A program made the position numbers and the translations under genes. Positions 53,390 through 63,831 of a DNA stretch of 64,000 bases are shown here, one piece after another. The DNA lies in the NCBI GenBank assembly GCA_951799405.1, contig OX637356.1:8083229-8147228 (forward strand), read 5' to 3'. Source of the stretch: Agapetus fuscipes. Lineage: Eukaryota > Arthropoda > Insecta > Trichoptera > Glossosomatidae. Every line of letters begins with the position of its first letter. Position 1 is the stretch's first letter. A model generated the notes under the pieces. The model saw only the letters and a list, made by a program, of their open reading frames with translations. It did no database searches and was not told the origin of the DNA.

Positions 53390-53632
53390 TAATGGTTGAT
53401 GTATTGACATTGTGAAGATTCATTTTAAATTAATTGAGCAACGACACAAAAAAAGTTTTTCTTCGCGAGTTGGGTTTAGTATCTCAAGCGCTTTCTGAGT
53501 GTAAACACACAATTTTTAAGAGAACAACTCTCATAAAATCAACCTTATCACGACCAAAAAAAATACTAGTTAAAATAGCATTTCTTGATTCCAACAAAAG
53601 GAAAACAAAAATGTCGTAGACTAGCTTTTTAT
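53390..53632. other. Spacer between inverted SINE-C copies
   Basis: Starts 'ggttgatgtattgacattg', with a weak likeness to the outer flank of D3. The 61-codon ORF has no domain. Confidence 0.3.
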
Positions 53633-54001
53633 AACATTGGGCGCGGATAGTACTTAGATGGGCTATCGCTCAGGTACACCGCGTGTCGTTGGCATTTTGG
53701 ACCGGTCCGTAGTCTAGTGGCAGCACTTCGGACTCGAAAATGGAAGGTTGTGGATTCGGATCCCAGTAGCACAAAAAATATACCATTTATATTTCGAATG
53801 TGCTCTTCGCTGAGTTGAAAAATTCATAAACCTTTACCAAAGACCGGTCACTGAAAGGTCCATCCAACCTTACAACAACTGGGTGTTGCTTGAGAATTGA
53901 CAGTTTCTACAGTGACGACCAAGCTCGCAGAGGGCTCTTGAGGTGTGATACACACAAAAACAGCGCTCACCAAATAAATCATCCTAATATTATTATTATT
54001 A
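53633..54001 (+). mobile_element. SINE-C with partial 5S head
   Basis: The 5S part starts inside the gene at 'acattgggcgcggatagtac' and runs to 'caccgcgtgtcgttggc' (about 53688). The tRNA-like unit is at about 53699-53768 with B box GGATTCGGATCCC. Full body and tail 'cctaatattattattatt'. Confidence 0.92.
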
Positions 54002-54140
54002 ACAGAAACAATTTTTTTAAGCGGTTTCTTCCACCAAAAGTTCCGTTCAAATATTCCGATGCGTTTTCTTTTAAGCCAAAACTATGTCGATTTATGTATG
54101 AAAATTTCTCTTACGTTCAATGCACTTTTGATTAAACTTT
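54002..54140 (+). repeat. Family E relic
   Basis: 'ttccaccaaaagttccgttc', 'tttatgtatgaaaatttctc' and 'ttacgttcaatgcac' recall E. Confidence 0.35.
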
Positions 54141-54454
54141 AAATAAGCTATCGGAGGATTTGAAGAGAAGTCCTGAGGCAAAATGAAGTTGTTGTCTAAA
54201 AATATCGGAAAATTTTACATCCGGGGCATATACTAACTAGGAAAAAATGCCACCTTCTCCAACTGATATATTGACTAGGAAAATTGAAGGACTGTGAAGA
54301 CCCAATAGAAGACATGTTATCGGCTGTGAAATATAAAGAAGTGTACTAGCATCTAAAGTGTCGTAGAGCTATTCTTATCGGTGCAGGACAGGAGATACAC
54401 TTACACAAGTAAACACACACAATCACATATTCGTAACAGTATCCTATCGTTATT
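54141..54454. other. No feature seen
   Basis: Unclassified AT-rich DNA. Confidence 0.35.
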
Positions 54455-55120
54455 CTACTAAGTGTGGCTGGTACCTCCGCAGGTCCTTCTCCACCTTTTT
54501 CTATCGTTTCATTTATTCAATAATCATCACTTTCTTCATAAATACTCTTTTCTTATTCTCACTCTGCAGGTTTCATCCTTTCGCAATCTTGCCAATTTTA
54601 TCTATCTATTCCTTCCTCGGTCTTTTTCTCCTCCGCTTTCCTCTGACATTTTCTCTCTTCACTTTCTTCATCAGTCATTAACCATCCATTCTTTCAAGAT
54701 GCCCGAACCATCCCATCGTAATTTTTTTAACTTAAATAGATTTGTGAAGAGGAATGCAATTCACCAACCTATTCTGCCTGGCCAGAAACAGGTATTAATA
54801 TCATCATTTAATAATTCATTATTGTTTATTATTAATGAATTATTAAATTATAATTACCCAATAACATCTGTTGAACCAGGGTCAAAGTTAAAGTCAAGTG
54901 ACCCAAGCGGGGATCGAACCAACGTTGTTCCATTCGAAACACGCTAGAAAGATCAGCCCTCTTGGCCCCCGCGGCTACAACCCCGGCAAACTTTCATTCT
55001 CATACCTCTTTTATACCACACTCTTTCATCACCCAATCATTGCAGTCATTGCTATCCGGTAAGTCATATCTACCGTACATACTGCAATTGAGTAAATGCC
55101 ACTGTATAATAATTTACTTA
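54455..55120 (-). pseudogene. LINE ORF2 C-terminus split by SINE-G
   Basis: The minus-strand part 54455-54725 gives RW-G-LERMDG, MKKVKRENVRGKRRRKRPRK and a form of EWIDKIGKIAKG, ending near EVPATLS. Upstream, beyond SINE-G (54989-55120), the minus strand gives words like VMKECGIKEV, matching LNKCGVKASV of the copy at 38870. The element is dead. Confidence 0.7.
54734..54988 (-). mobile_element. SINE-G inserted in a LINE
   Basis: Nearly identical to 37332-37585, with about four differences by eye in 243 bases. B box GGTTCGATCCCCGC on the minus strand. AACTT flanks both sides (54729-54733 and 54989-54993). The overlapping plus-strand ORF is a by-product. Confidence 0.85.
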
Positions 55121-55369
55121 GAGGAAGCTGATATAACCTTACCCTTGCGTGAAAGCTTTGTTATGGATTTTAATTCTCACTGGACACACCTGTCTGTGAA
55201 ACCGGAAGGGTCCAAGCAGGCTATAAACGCTACACAGTAAGGGTAGTCCGATAGTTAGGGTAGTCTGATACAGCAGTTCTCAACTCTCTCACCGTTGGGG
55301 AAACCAAACCAAATGTGGGAGTAAGTAATATTGTCGCACCAATGTTGGTTTCAAACAATGTTTGCTGAT
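55121..55369. other. No gene; short repeated phrase
   Basis: 'agggtagtccgatagtt' and 'agggtagtctgatacag' lie in tandem at 55240-55275. A related 'agtagtcgaatagctaggg' is at 55963. Confidence 0.4.
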
Positions 55370-55455
55370 CTAATCTAATCTAATCTAAGCTGCAAGGATA
55401 TATACCATTTAAGATTTATATCAAATGCATTCCCACAAGCAGACACATGCTCCAT
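55370..55455 (-). mobile_element. SINE-A 3' part
   Basis: (TAATC)n at 55370-55387, 'taagctgcaaggatatatac', 'caaatgcattcccacaagca' and 'gacacatg'. Confidence 0.8.
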
Positions 55456-55619
55456 GGAAACAGCATACTCAAGGGCAACATTTAGTGTACATAAGGATAT
55501 ATAAAATGGTGGAAGAAAAGGAATTAATAAAATTTAACTACTTACACGTGAGAACCTTGATGATATTTTTTGTCAAAATAAGTGGTTTAGCAAAATGTGT
55601 GGTTTATATAATGAAATGA

Positions 55620-55805
55620 TTAATGAACATTAAGGATTCATATTAAATTGATGCTCAAAAGCAGACCCGCATAAGTTAGCGCTTCCACATGCCGCATGTG
55701 AACTTACAACATTGAAACCATAATCTGGAATGAAAATATATTTTGAAAATCTAGACGACCTGCCTTGAAACTGGGATAATATTGACAAAGTATAATCCAA
55801 CTTTA
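55620..55805 (-). mobile_element. SINE-A, diverged
   Basis: 'acattaaggattcatatta', 'cataagttagcgcttccaca', 'tgccgcatgtgaacttacaa' and 'attgacaaagtataatcc'. Confidence 0.7.
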
Positions 55806-56314
55806 TCTATAACAAGGTTTGTAAAAAATCTGTTTTCTATTTAAAGCCTTTGAGCATTTGTAAGTCATTACTAAAAAAACATGAAAAATTCTAGGAAAAT
55901 CAAGGGGTACGGAGTGTAAAAAGGTTTGCAAAAGCTGGTCTGCAGATAGGTTAATAGCTAGAGTAGTCGAATAGCTAGGGTTGTGCCACACCTCCGAGGT
56001 TATTAGCCCGCTCGTGCATTCTCACAAACTGGCAATGTGAGCTTTTTCATTTCAGGAACCAGCCCTGTTGTGCAGTTGGAAATTCAGGTAAAATTGCAGA
56101 GCATCCCTGAACACAAAGTTCATTATGCAATTTTGAAAATACCTATTTGAAAATGTATGAAAAAAATAAAATGAAGCATAACAATTTTTGTTCATGTTTT
56201 TCCAATTACAGTAACGGGATTTATATTGAGTATTTAAATATTAACGTGTATTTATCGAGACTTTATATATTTAAGACCAAATAACCGCAGAATACTTTCT
56301 CAACAAATAAATGG
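55806..56314. other. No feature seen
   Basis: AT-rich DNA. Confidence 0.35.
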
Positions 56315-56550
56315 ATATGAGACTGAACTCTCTATCTGTAAAAAGTTTCTTCACGCTTGCCAATGTCACCCCTGTTTCACAAAGATCAACAAGAGTTGCA
56401 GGGTCACTGTGAATTTGAGATTCGGATTTTAATTTGTACATACACATGCAGGATCTATAAGTTCATCGTTATACATGATGCTTTTAAGCTTCATCAAATA
56501 TGAATCTGAATTGTAAATGTATCCTTGCAACTTAGGTAATAAATAATACA
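56315..56550 (+). mobile_element. SINE-A, diverged
   Basis: 'gccaatgtcacccctgtttc', 'caacaagagttgcagggtca', 'tacacatgcaggatctataa', 'tccttgcaacttaggtaa'. Confidence 0.75.
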
Positions 56551-56724
56551 CATAATCAATCAAATCTACATGCTTTGAACATTAATTGTATAAATTTTGA
56601 ATTGTCTCCCGATTATGTACAGTATTATTTGCTTTCTATCAACCTTCTTTTTACACTTATTTTTCGTTATTAAGATTCCTCTTATTGTAATGCATTCTAT
56701 ACAATATACATATTTAAATTTACA

Positions 56725-56925
56725 CACTCATTGGCCCTTGAGATGTGCTTAACTAAAAAATGGCGCATTCAGCAAATGAATATTTTTTTTGTATTATTTG
56801 AATATGTTACCCACAAAAACGGCGCATTCATTAACGAGTAGATACGTATATGACATATTCTTTGCAATCTTTGGGATATGCCACACACAAAAATGGTTCT
56901 TTAAACAAATCATTCGTAGTTTTAA
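56725..56925 (+). repeat. Three weak SINE-C 3' echoes
   Basis: 'ttgagatgtgcttaact--aaatggcgcattca', 'ttacccacaaaaacggcgca' and 'gccacacacaaaaatggttc' each recall the SINE-C end 'cacacaaaaacagcgctcac'. They are about 75 bases apart. Old and uncertain. Confidence 0.3.
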
Positions 56926-56937
56926 AGAAATAAAGAG

Positions 56938-57246
56938 ATGCATTCAACAAACTTTCAATTCACACCTTTCCAATGCCATAATCTCAAAGAACTCAAGTCA
57001 TTCCTGACTTTTCGCGCTTCACGGTGGAAGGAATATTTATCATGGCTCCCCCAGGATATGAAGGAGAGAGATCTCATCATTCTGGCACGCCTGGATGGAG
57101 AAGAACTTATTTCCATATTCCCTCCTGGGGCGTCAGACGACCTGAAGTGGGAACTTCGTTTAAATGCTAATCCAGGATTAATCCTCTCCCAACTTCTTGC
57201 AGCGGGCAGAACAACTTTCATTATGTTCGTATGGATCTTGTTTTAA
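56938..57246 (+). other. 102-codon ORF, unidentified
   Basis: The 3' two thirds are GC-richer than the surroundings and read RASRWKEYLSWLPQDMKERD, LIILARLDGEELISIFPPGA, SDDLKWELRLN. The composition looks protein-like. No family is recognised, and no good splice sites flank it. It could be an old transposon or captured gene piece. Confidence 0.3.
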
Positions 57247-57296
57247 TGTTCTTCTTTGAAAGGGGAACGTATACAATGCAAAAAGAAAAATAAATA

Positions 57297-57592
57297 AGAA
57301 TTATGTTTTTGTGAGTGCTGTTTTATTGTGTGAATCACATCCGAAAAGCTCTTTGAAAGCTTAATCGTCGTTGTAGAAAATGGTAATTACACAAAACAGA
57401 CCCAGTTTATTTATGAATATTAGGACTTTTCGGACTAGAACAATGGTAAAGACACATGAATTTTTCCTCCCTGAGAAGAGCATATTTAAAAAAAAAAATT
57501 AAAAGTGTTTTTAAAGTGTATTTTTTGGCTTCCCATCGAGATTCAAATTTTCAACTTTCTGATTTCGAATCCTTAACGTTAACCACTTAAAT
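57297..57592 (-). mobile_element. SINE-C, old full-length copy without 5S
   Basis: Minus strand: 'taagtggttaacgttaagga' (tRNA part), 'tctcgatgggaagcc', 'tatgctcttctcaggga', 'ttctacaacgacgattaagc', 'gtgattcacacaataaaac'. About a third of the sites are changed. Confidence 0.6.
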
Positions 57593-58124
57593 ACATACTG
57601 GATTTCAAAGAGTTATTTGAATTTTAATTACTCAATAATTTAAGAATCGAAATTAAAAGATACTTCATCTTATCAATAAACCATCATAGAATTTTTGAAT
57701 TCTATAAGAGTTTCTGTGACGCAATATTTTCGTAGACTGTCTGGCGACACGGTGCCTGAAATATTTGACTGAGCAGCGACAAGCAAACTCGATAAACCAT
57801 AAAACTGACCCGGCGTAGAGAGCTGAGGATAGTCACGTTCTACGGCGTCGTAGCTATACGACACAGAGACTACGTGAGAATAATATGCATGTGATAGATA
57901 ATTTGTTATTCAACGATGGCAAAATATATTTAAATTTATAATTCACGTTCCGAACACACGTATTTTTAAAGAGAAAGCGTTGCCAAATAAAAGATTTGTT
58001 TGTTTTCATATTGTTATGATGTTACTTGCTACAATTTTTATTCTCAAAGTTTCGCTAAAATATTATTTTTAAAAACTTTACGTGCCTACAAATATGGAAT
58101 GAAAAAAAAATCAAACGATTTTGT
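57593..58124. other. No gene; CGTAG-word patch
   Basis: At 57730-57870 a GC-richer patch has 'ggcgtagagagc' and 'ctacggcgtcgtagc'. Confidence 0.35.
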
Positions 58125-58390
58125 TTTGAGTGGTTTACGGTCCAGACATAATCCAAAAGTTGTGGATTGGATTCCTCAATAAAGCTAAACAAAATATAAT
58201 TTATTGTTCATAAATTCTCTTTTCCAAATTAGCTTACGTTTCCAAAGCCTGTCAGAATGGTTCATCAAGCCTTACAACAACTGGATTTTGAACGAAAAAT
58301 AGATGGTTGTATTGACTTATGATAACCAATATTGCAGAAAGCTCTCGATGTGGGCTTAAACAAAAACAATCACTCTAAACACAGTTTATC
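58125..58390 (+). mobile_element. SINE-C, old copy
   Basis: 'agtggtttacggtccagaca', 'gttgtggattggattcctca' (B-box region), 'aagccttacaacaactggat' and 'agaaagctctcgatgtggg' keep the family order over 260 bases. Confidence 0.6.
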
Positions 58391-59359
58391 AGTTTTCTAC
58401 TACTACAAAAACCAAAGCAATAATCAGTGGTCATTGAATAAATAAACCTTTTATTTAACATCGTTTTAATGGTTTATGTTAATGCCCATACTAATTTGTT
58501 TTTTCTTCTTCTTCCAGAAAGTTTAATATTTTTGAGAATCAGCACTTAATAAATTTGAGTATTTTGTTTTCAAAAACAAATTCGGAATTGCTTTCAAATA
58601 TATAATCATGTTTTCTTACAAAAACTCCTTTTACATCAAAAGCTTCCGTATCTTCAAAATTTATTATTTTTCCTTTTCCCTTCGCAAAATTTTATTCTCC
58701 GACAATACCAGCAATCAACTCAAAACCCTGCATAAATTTACCAGTCCAAAAAAAGAAGGGAAAATCATTTAAAAATGTAAATTTAACCAAAAAAAATAAT
58801 CCGCAAAGGTAGAAAATGCTAAACCAATAAAAAATTATAGAATTGATCTTATTACATCAAAGCGGAGACAGTAACAGGAAATGTATACGTACAGGATGAG
58901 GAGACGCTTTCATCTCGAAATCTTTTTCGGTCCTCGGCAGTAAGCCCTTTATTTGAAAATATCGTAGCAAGATTCTCGGGCGATAGACGTGCACGGCAAT
59001 CGAAAATATTAAATATTATATACGCAAGGCCTGACGGGGAATTGGCAAATTGGGTTACTTGTTAGAGAGGAGGGCTCCGGGGGCTACGGCGTAGCGTATG
59101 AGAAGAATTCGTAGACTGTAAAATGCTACGGTTGCATTGCTTTGTATGACACACCCACCTCTAAAATCCTGTTAGTTCTTGTGAGATGCTTGATGAACTA
59201 TAATAGAAATCTGCCTTTTGGTTTAAGAATTGGAAGATCAGCTTTGCATGGCAAACAACTTCTTAAGGTCAGTCATAAGAATAAAATGCTGCATTTCATA
59301 TTCGAATAGTTATTGAACATTTTTTAAGCTATCCCAAAAAAGAATTTTGCTGACTTATG
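58391..59359. other. No gene; CGTAG-word patch at 59090
   Basis: AT-rich. 'gggggctacggcgtagcg' lies at 59088-59105. Confidence 0.35.
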
Positions 59360-59613
59360 GTTTACTGACTTATAGTTTGGTATAAAGCTGACTCCTCATG
59401 CTGTAACAAACATGATTCAATCTTGCCAATGCAATCCCGTTTCTGGGATAGGCTGCAGAAGGTGCAAGGTGTATTTTCTCGTGAGGTTTGGTTTATTTTG
59501 TAAGTACACATGCAGTAAGTGTAAGCACGAACTTACCCATGTCTTTTTATGGGCGTCTATTAAATATAAGAATGAAATATCAATGTATCTTTGAAACGTA
59601 AGTTGTAGATTAA
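59360..59613 (+). mobile_element. SINE-A, full length, diverged
   Basis: 'tactgacttatagtttggta', 'cccgtttctgggataggc', 'agaaggtgcaaggtgtattt', 'gtaagcacgaacttacccat', tail 'agttgtagatta'. Confidence 0.75.
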
Positions 59614-60365
59614 ATGTAGAACTAAAAGTCAATACAAATTTTTGGTATATACGCTATTGGTTTTCAAATAAGATAAAAATATAATCTTTTTAAACTGAAA
59701 TGTAGATGTAAAGTAAAATTGTGTTCTTTGCAAGCATGAGACTTTGCTTTTTAAAAGCCTGAATAATGTATTTGTAAGAAATTAAAAAATCTTCATTACT
59801 CGTTATTCCATTTATTTTCAGTTTTTGTAAGTGAAAAATAAAATCTAAATAAAAATTTATCACTTAAAAAAAAAAAAACCTAACCTTTTTCTTTTAATTT
59901 ATTCAAAACTATTAGCCCAAATTACTTTTCTAAATGATATTTCCAAAGAAAAAACATTCTTTAATTTGATATTTATTTAATTACATCGGATTTAATTTGG
60001 ATACTGTGAATTGTAACAAAAGGTTTTTTTTTCATCCCCACATAAAATACGAAAAATTATTTCGGGTAAACAACCAATTAAGGGACAGAGAAGGTAGGCA
60101 GGCACAAAAGGAGTAATACACGTTTGAGATTGGCCAAAATAAACGAGATTTTTTTGAGAGACAATGATTGTTTATTAAGGTTCCCCCCATCTCATCTTTT
60201 TGAGAATTTTCCCCTAAATAACTTTATGGTCTGGTTCACGTACGGACCTTTATTCTTCAATTGAACGGTGGATGTTTTATCTTCAAAAATCTACGAGGGT
60301 CTACAATCATGATTCCAAATTTATTTTTGAGAGCAACTCATGTCTCATTGTATTTTCGTCTCGTT
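59614..60365. other. No feature seen
   Basis: AT-rich DNA. Confidence 0.35.
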
Positions 60366-60618
60366 GTTCCATGACTAATAGGTTGGTATGAGGCTGACCA
60401 CCCATACTGTAAAACAAAAGGTTCACTTTGCGAATGTCAGCCCTGTTACAGGAAACGTCGGCAAGAGTCGCAGAGCTCATTTGAGAATGTTTTTTTATTT
60501 CAATGTAGGTCCACATGCGGCATGTGTTAGCGCGATCTTATACGTGTCTGCCTTTGTGAATGTATGTTATATGAATCTTAAATGTAATATATGTATGCAA
60601 CTTACATTAAAGATTATA
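60366..60618 (+). mobile_element. SINE-A, full length
   Basis: 'ttccatgactaataggttgg', 'gccctgttacaggaaacgtc', 'cacatgcggcatgtgttagc', tail 'cattaaagattatag'. Confidence 0.85.
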
Positions 60619-61539
60619 GTTGTCTAAGTTTTTTAGAAATATTGCTTCATTTTTGTGTGGTTATTTGTTTAATAATAAATTAATTTTCATAATTAAGTTA
60701 AGAAGCTGTTATATTTTAAATGTACATTTTACAAGAACAAATTTCAACAGTATCATAACAAAACATCTGATTTAAATAAACAAAAAACCTAAAAAAAATA
60801 CGCCCACAAATTATACATTCTAAAAGAATAACTATAACAAAGGCAAAAAATACATTGGAAATTTTCTTTTATTTTTCTAGCTTTGTGTTTATACAAATGC
60901 TTATTTCTCGAAAAAAAATGTAAAATAAAATTCAAAAATATGTTTGATGGTTTAACACACTAATGACCATTTTCATTTAAGTCTAATAATTCTGTCATTT
61001 CTTTTAAAGATGCCTTTTTAGGGCAAATATTCAATATTATATATTTGAAACTTTTCCATTTAAAAGTTAATGAAAATTGTGCTCTTATAATGTTTATAAA
61101 TTATAATAAAAATATTTATTTACAAATCTATGTCAAGATAATTAAGATAAACATTAAACGGAATCCAATACCTGTAATTTTAAAATGTAGCAAGATACAT
61201 GATATGATTAAAACTCTTACCTTGAAGTAGGCGTATCTGTATCAACTTTGACAGCTCAACAGCAAACTCACTTATTTCATCCACTTCACTTTATAAAACA
61301 CAAAAAGTTCTCGATTATAATTACTGAATCTTTTACATTTAATGCCTAAAGAAGCAACACCATAAGAATACTTAAAAATATTTTACAATATAAGATGCTC
61401 AATGAAGAAAAAAGATTTGAAGTCACATTTGCGTCCAAGTTTTTCATCCACTATTTTTAGCTTTTGTACACAATAAACTTTACAGTTTTTATTTTATTTC
61501 GTAGCTTAAAAGCTAGAAGAGTTTTTGATCAAAACAATC
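60619..61539. other. No feature seen
   Basis: Very AT-rich DNA. Confidence 0.4.
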
Positions 61540-61700
61540 GTAGAGGGTTGATTTTCGGCGTAGAGCTTTACAACGCGATACCACGTGACCTTCTCGCTTG
61601 CCTGTCGGAGGCCGAATGAGAATACAGGCTCCGGCTACGGCGTAGAGGGGAGGGGTTGGCAACGACAGTAGATGCTACGATCCCAGCGGTTATGTCTGCT
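61540..61700. other. GC-rich CGTAG-word patch
   Basis: 'ttcggcgtagagcttt' and 'ccggctacggcgtagaggg' sit in a GC-richer block resembling those at 9.7, 57.8 and 59.1 kb. Possibly a decayed repeat. Confidence 0.35.
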
Positions 61701-61794
61701 TTAAAACAGAAAAAAAACACTCATTTTTGCGTCTCTGAGTGGAAAAGTTTTTTTGCGTGATCGTTTGTCACGATCCGTGTTTAATCGTGTAGTA

Positions 61795-61860
61795 GACTAA
61801 TCGATTGCGTAATGGTTATAGCGTCCGCTTTTAGACATATTAATCCAAGGTTTGAGTTGA
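61795..61860 (+). tRNA. Possible tRNA-like relic
   Basis: 'tgcgtaatggttatagcgtc' looks like an A box and D arm, and 'ccaaggtttgagttg' like a degenerate B box. The anticodon and acceptor stems do not pair. More likely a SINE head than a tRNA gene. Confidence 0.25.
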
Positions 61861-62288
61861 ATAATATTTTAAGATTTAGATGCATTTTATCTCAAAGAGT
61901 TGAAGTGAATTTTCATTGTTTTAGACTATTCTGAAGCCAACATGTTTTACGTTAGCCCCGATTCTATTAGGGTGTGCTAAAAAATTGTGTTAGTTCTTCT
62001 GGAATAATTATATTATACTGGTATTTTTCAAAACAGTAGTATTTTTATTTTAAATGGAGTTATAACTGCAATCAAACATGTTAATTAATCAATCTTCCTT
62101 TTTTTAGTTGTAAATCCAGAGTAGTTCTTTATTTTTTTAAACGAAAGAACCTTCAATCTAATACTTCATGTTTCTTTGACTTTTTGAATAGTTGTAAACC
62201 TTCAACTCTTAAATGATGAGAAATAAATAATACATGGGCATGAATACTTTAAAAAATAAATTCAAAAGACTTAAATGTCACGATCCAT
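61861..62288. other. No feature seen
   Basis: AT-rich DNA. Confidence 0.35.
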
Positions 62289-62400
62289 TGGCCAGATTCA
62301 CACATTGTAGCTAATTAGATACCAATCGGTCAACGCCCACCTGAAAAGCCTCCTAAAAGGTGGGAAGATAGCTGGATGTCCACATATCAGGATTCATGAG
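62289..62400 (+). pseudogene. Possible LINE tail fragment
   Basis: The frame reads QRPPEKPPKRWEDSWMSTYQ before a stop, like the R-P-GRP-KRW-D block near the end of LINE ORFs. Too short to be sure. Confidence 0.35.
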
Positions 62401-63055
62401 CCGATATGAAGTAGTTTTGTGAGTCATATATTCAAAGACCTAAAAACAGAAAAAGATTAAAACGTTTTTCAATGTTACCTACTTTTATAAGTGTTTTTTT
62501 TTACCTTTTATTTTTTTCATCTTTTATTTTGTTCCATCAAGCAAATTAATGAGATTGCTTCTAAATGTGTGTAAAAAATCGAGGGTTTAAATGTAAGCTG
62601 TTTTTAACACATGTTTGACGGAGGGTAGAAGGGGGCCAGTGATTTATCGCTGTCCCAAAAAAATCACATGAGAAGGACCATCAATTTTTTTTGTAAATGT
62701 AATTTTTTACATTAAAAAATTAAGGGCTTGTAGAGAGATTGCTTTCTAAGTAATTAGTTTGAAATTTTCAACACTTTGCTTTGATTACATTTTAATGTGT
62801 AATTTAATTAAATTGGTGCGCTGATGACGAATAAATAAAAAGGGATGTATAATGATGCAGAAAAGATTAGAAAATTGTATCAAAATCTCTTTAATGTAAT
62901 GAATTAAATTGATGGACACCTTAAAATAAACGTTAATAATCCGGTATTTACCAACGGTAAAAGGATACATTTTTACATGATTTCGAACTGAAAACATTGA
63001 ATAAAATGAAAAAAACTGATTTTACAGACCGTGCAAAAGAGAAGAACGATTTTCT
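62401..63055. other. No feature seen
   Basis: AT-rich DNA; ORFs without domain. Confidence 0.35.
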
Positions 63056-63098
63056 CTATGTTTCGTCGGAATCATATCCGACGTCCTCAGGAGACGTG
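63056..63098 (-). ncRNA. Hammerhead-ribozyme-like motif
   Basis: On the minus strand: CTGAGGA (fits CUGANGA), one base, GTCGG, an 8-base loop, CCGAC, then GAAAC. The stem II is five perfect pairs. The same layout, with one extra base after CUGANGA, occurs in the D foldbacks. No partner arm is seen here. Activity is not shown. Confidence 0.5.
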
Positions 63099-63398
63099 TG
63101 TCTTCTACAAAGAAGAACCACGAACTGTTGAATTATTGTTGTTTGATCGAGGCCGAAGGTTGTAGGTACTTTAATTAAACTTCGGTGATGCATCCAAAGA
63201 TGTCGCAATAGCTCCAGTTGTACAAAAGGACGATATTATGTCTTCTTGTGAAATCGTCCGATTAATGAAAGGGTGGATCATAGAAGTTAGTACTGGCCTC
63301 CATATACTGAAAAGTTTTTAGCTGTCATCTCTGTTGAAGTTTTGAAAACATTAACTTCTAAACCGCTCTTAGTCAAGCCGCTCTTAGTAGGTACCCTT

Positions 63399-63641
63399 CA
63401 CTTAAAGGTTGGAATGCGGCTTATCACCCATGCTTTATAAGATGGTTCACTTTGCCAATGTAACCTTTTTTCAGGAAAAGTCGGCAATAGTTGCAGGGTG
63501 TTCATTTGAGTTTTGGGTTTTATGTTGTAGGTTCACATGCGGCATTTGCAAGCGCGAACTATAGGTACGTGTCTGCTTGTGATAATGTGAATCCCGAATG
63601 TAACATAACTTTGCAACTTAGATTAGATTGGATTAGATTAA
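63399..63641 (+). mobile_element. SINE-A, full length
   Basis: 'ggttggaatgcggcttatca', 'cacatgcggcatttgcaagc', 'gtctgcttgtgataatgtga', tail TTAGATTGGATTAGATTA. Confidence 0.88.
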
Positions 63642-63651
63642 GGTTTAAGTA

Positions 63652-63760
63652 CAAACACTGTGAAAATTCATTTTCATATCAAAAAGATTTAAATAAGATA
63701 CGAGAACAAGCTAGTTTTTACGCATAACACTGTTCATTTTCACAATTTTTTGTATCAAAA
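63652..63760 (+). repeat. D3-flank-like relic
   Basis: 'acactgtgaaaattcatttt' and 'aacactgttcattttcac' match the outer flank and arm of D3 (26695-26790). The ribozyme-like core is absent. Confidence 0.5.
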
Positions 63761-63831
63761 ATATAAACATACCTCGATAATAAAACAATAAATGACAAAA
63801 CAATATTTTTCTGAAAAAATATCAAGATCTT

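Noticed and set aside
54462..54947. 161-codon plus-strand ORF
   Set aside because: It is antisense to a LINE relic and runs into SINE-G; the residues reflect that reverse reading.
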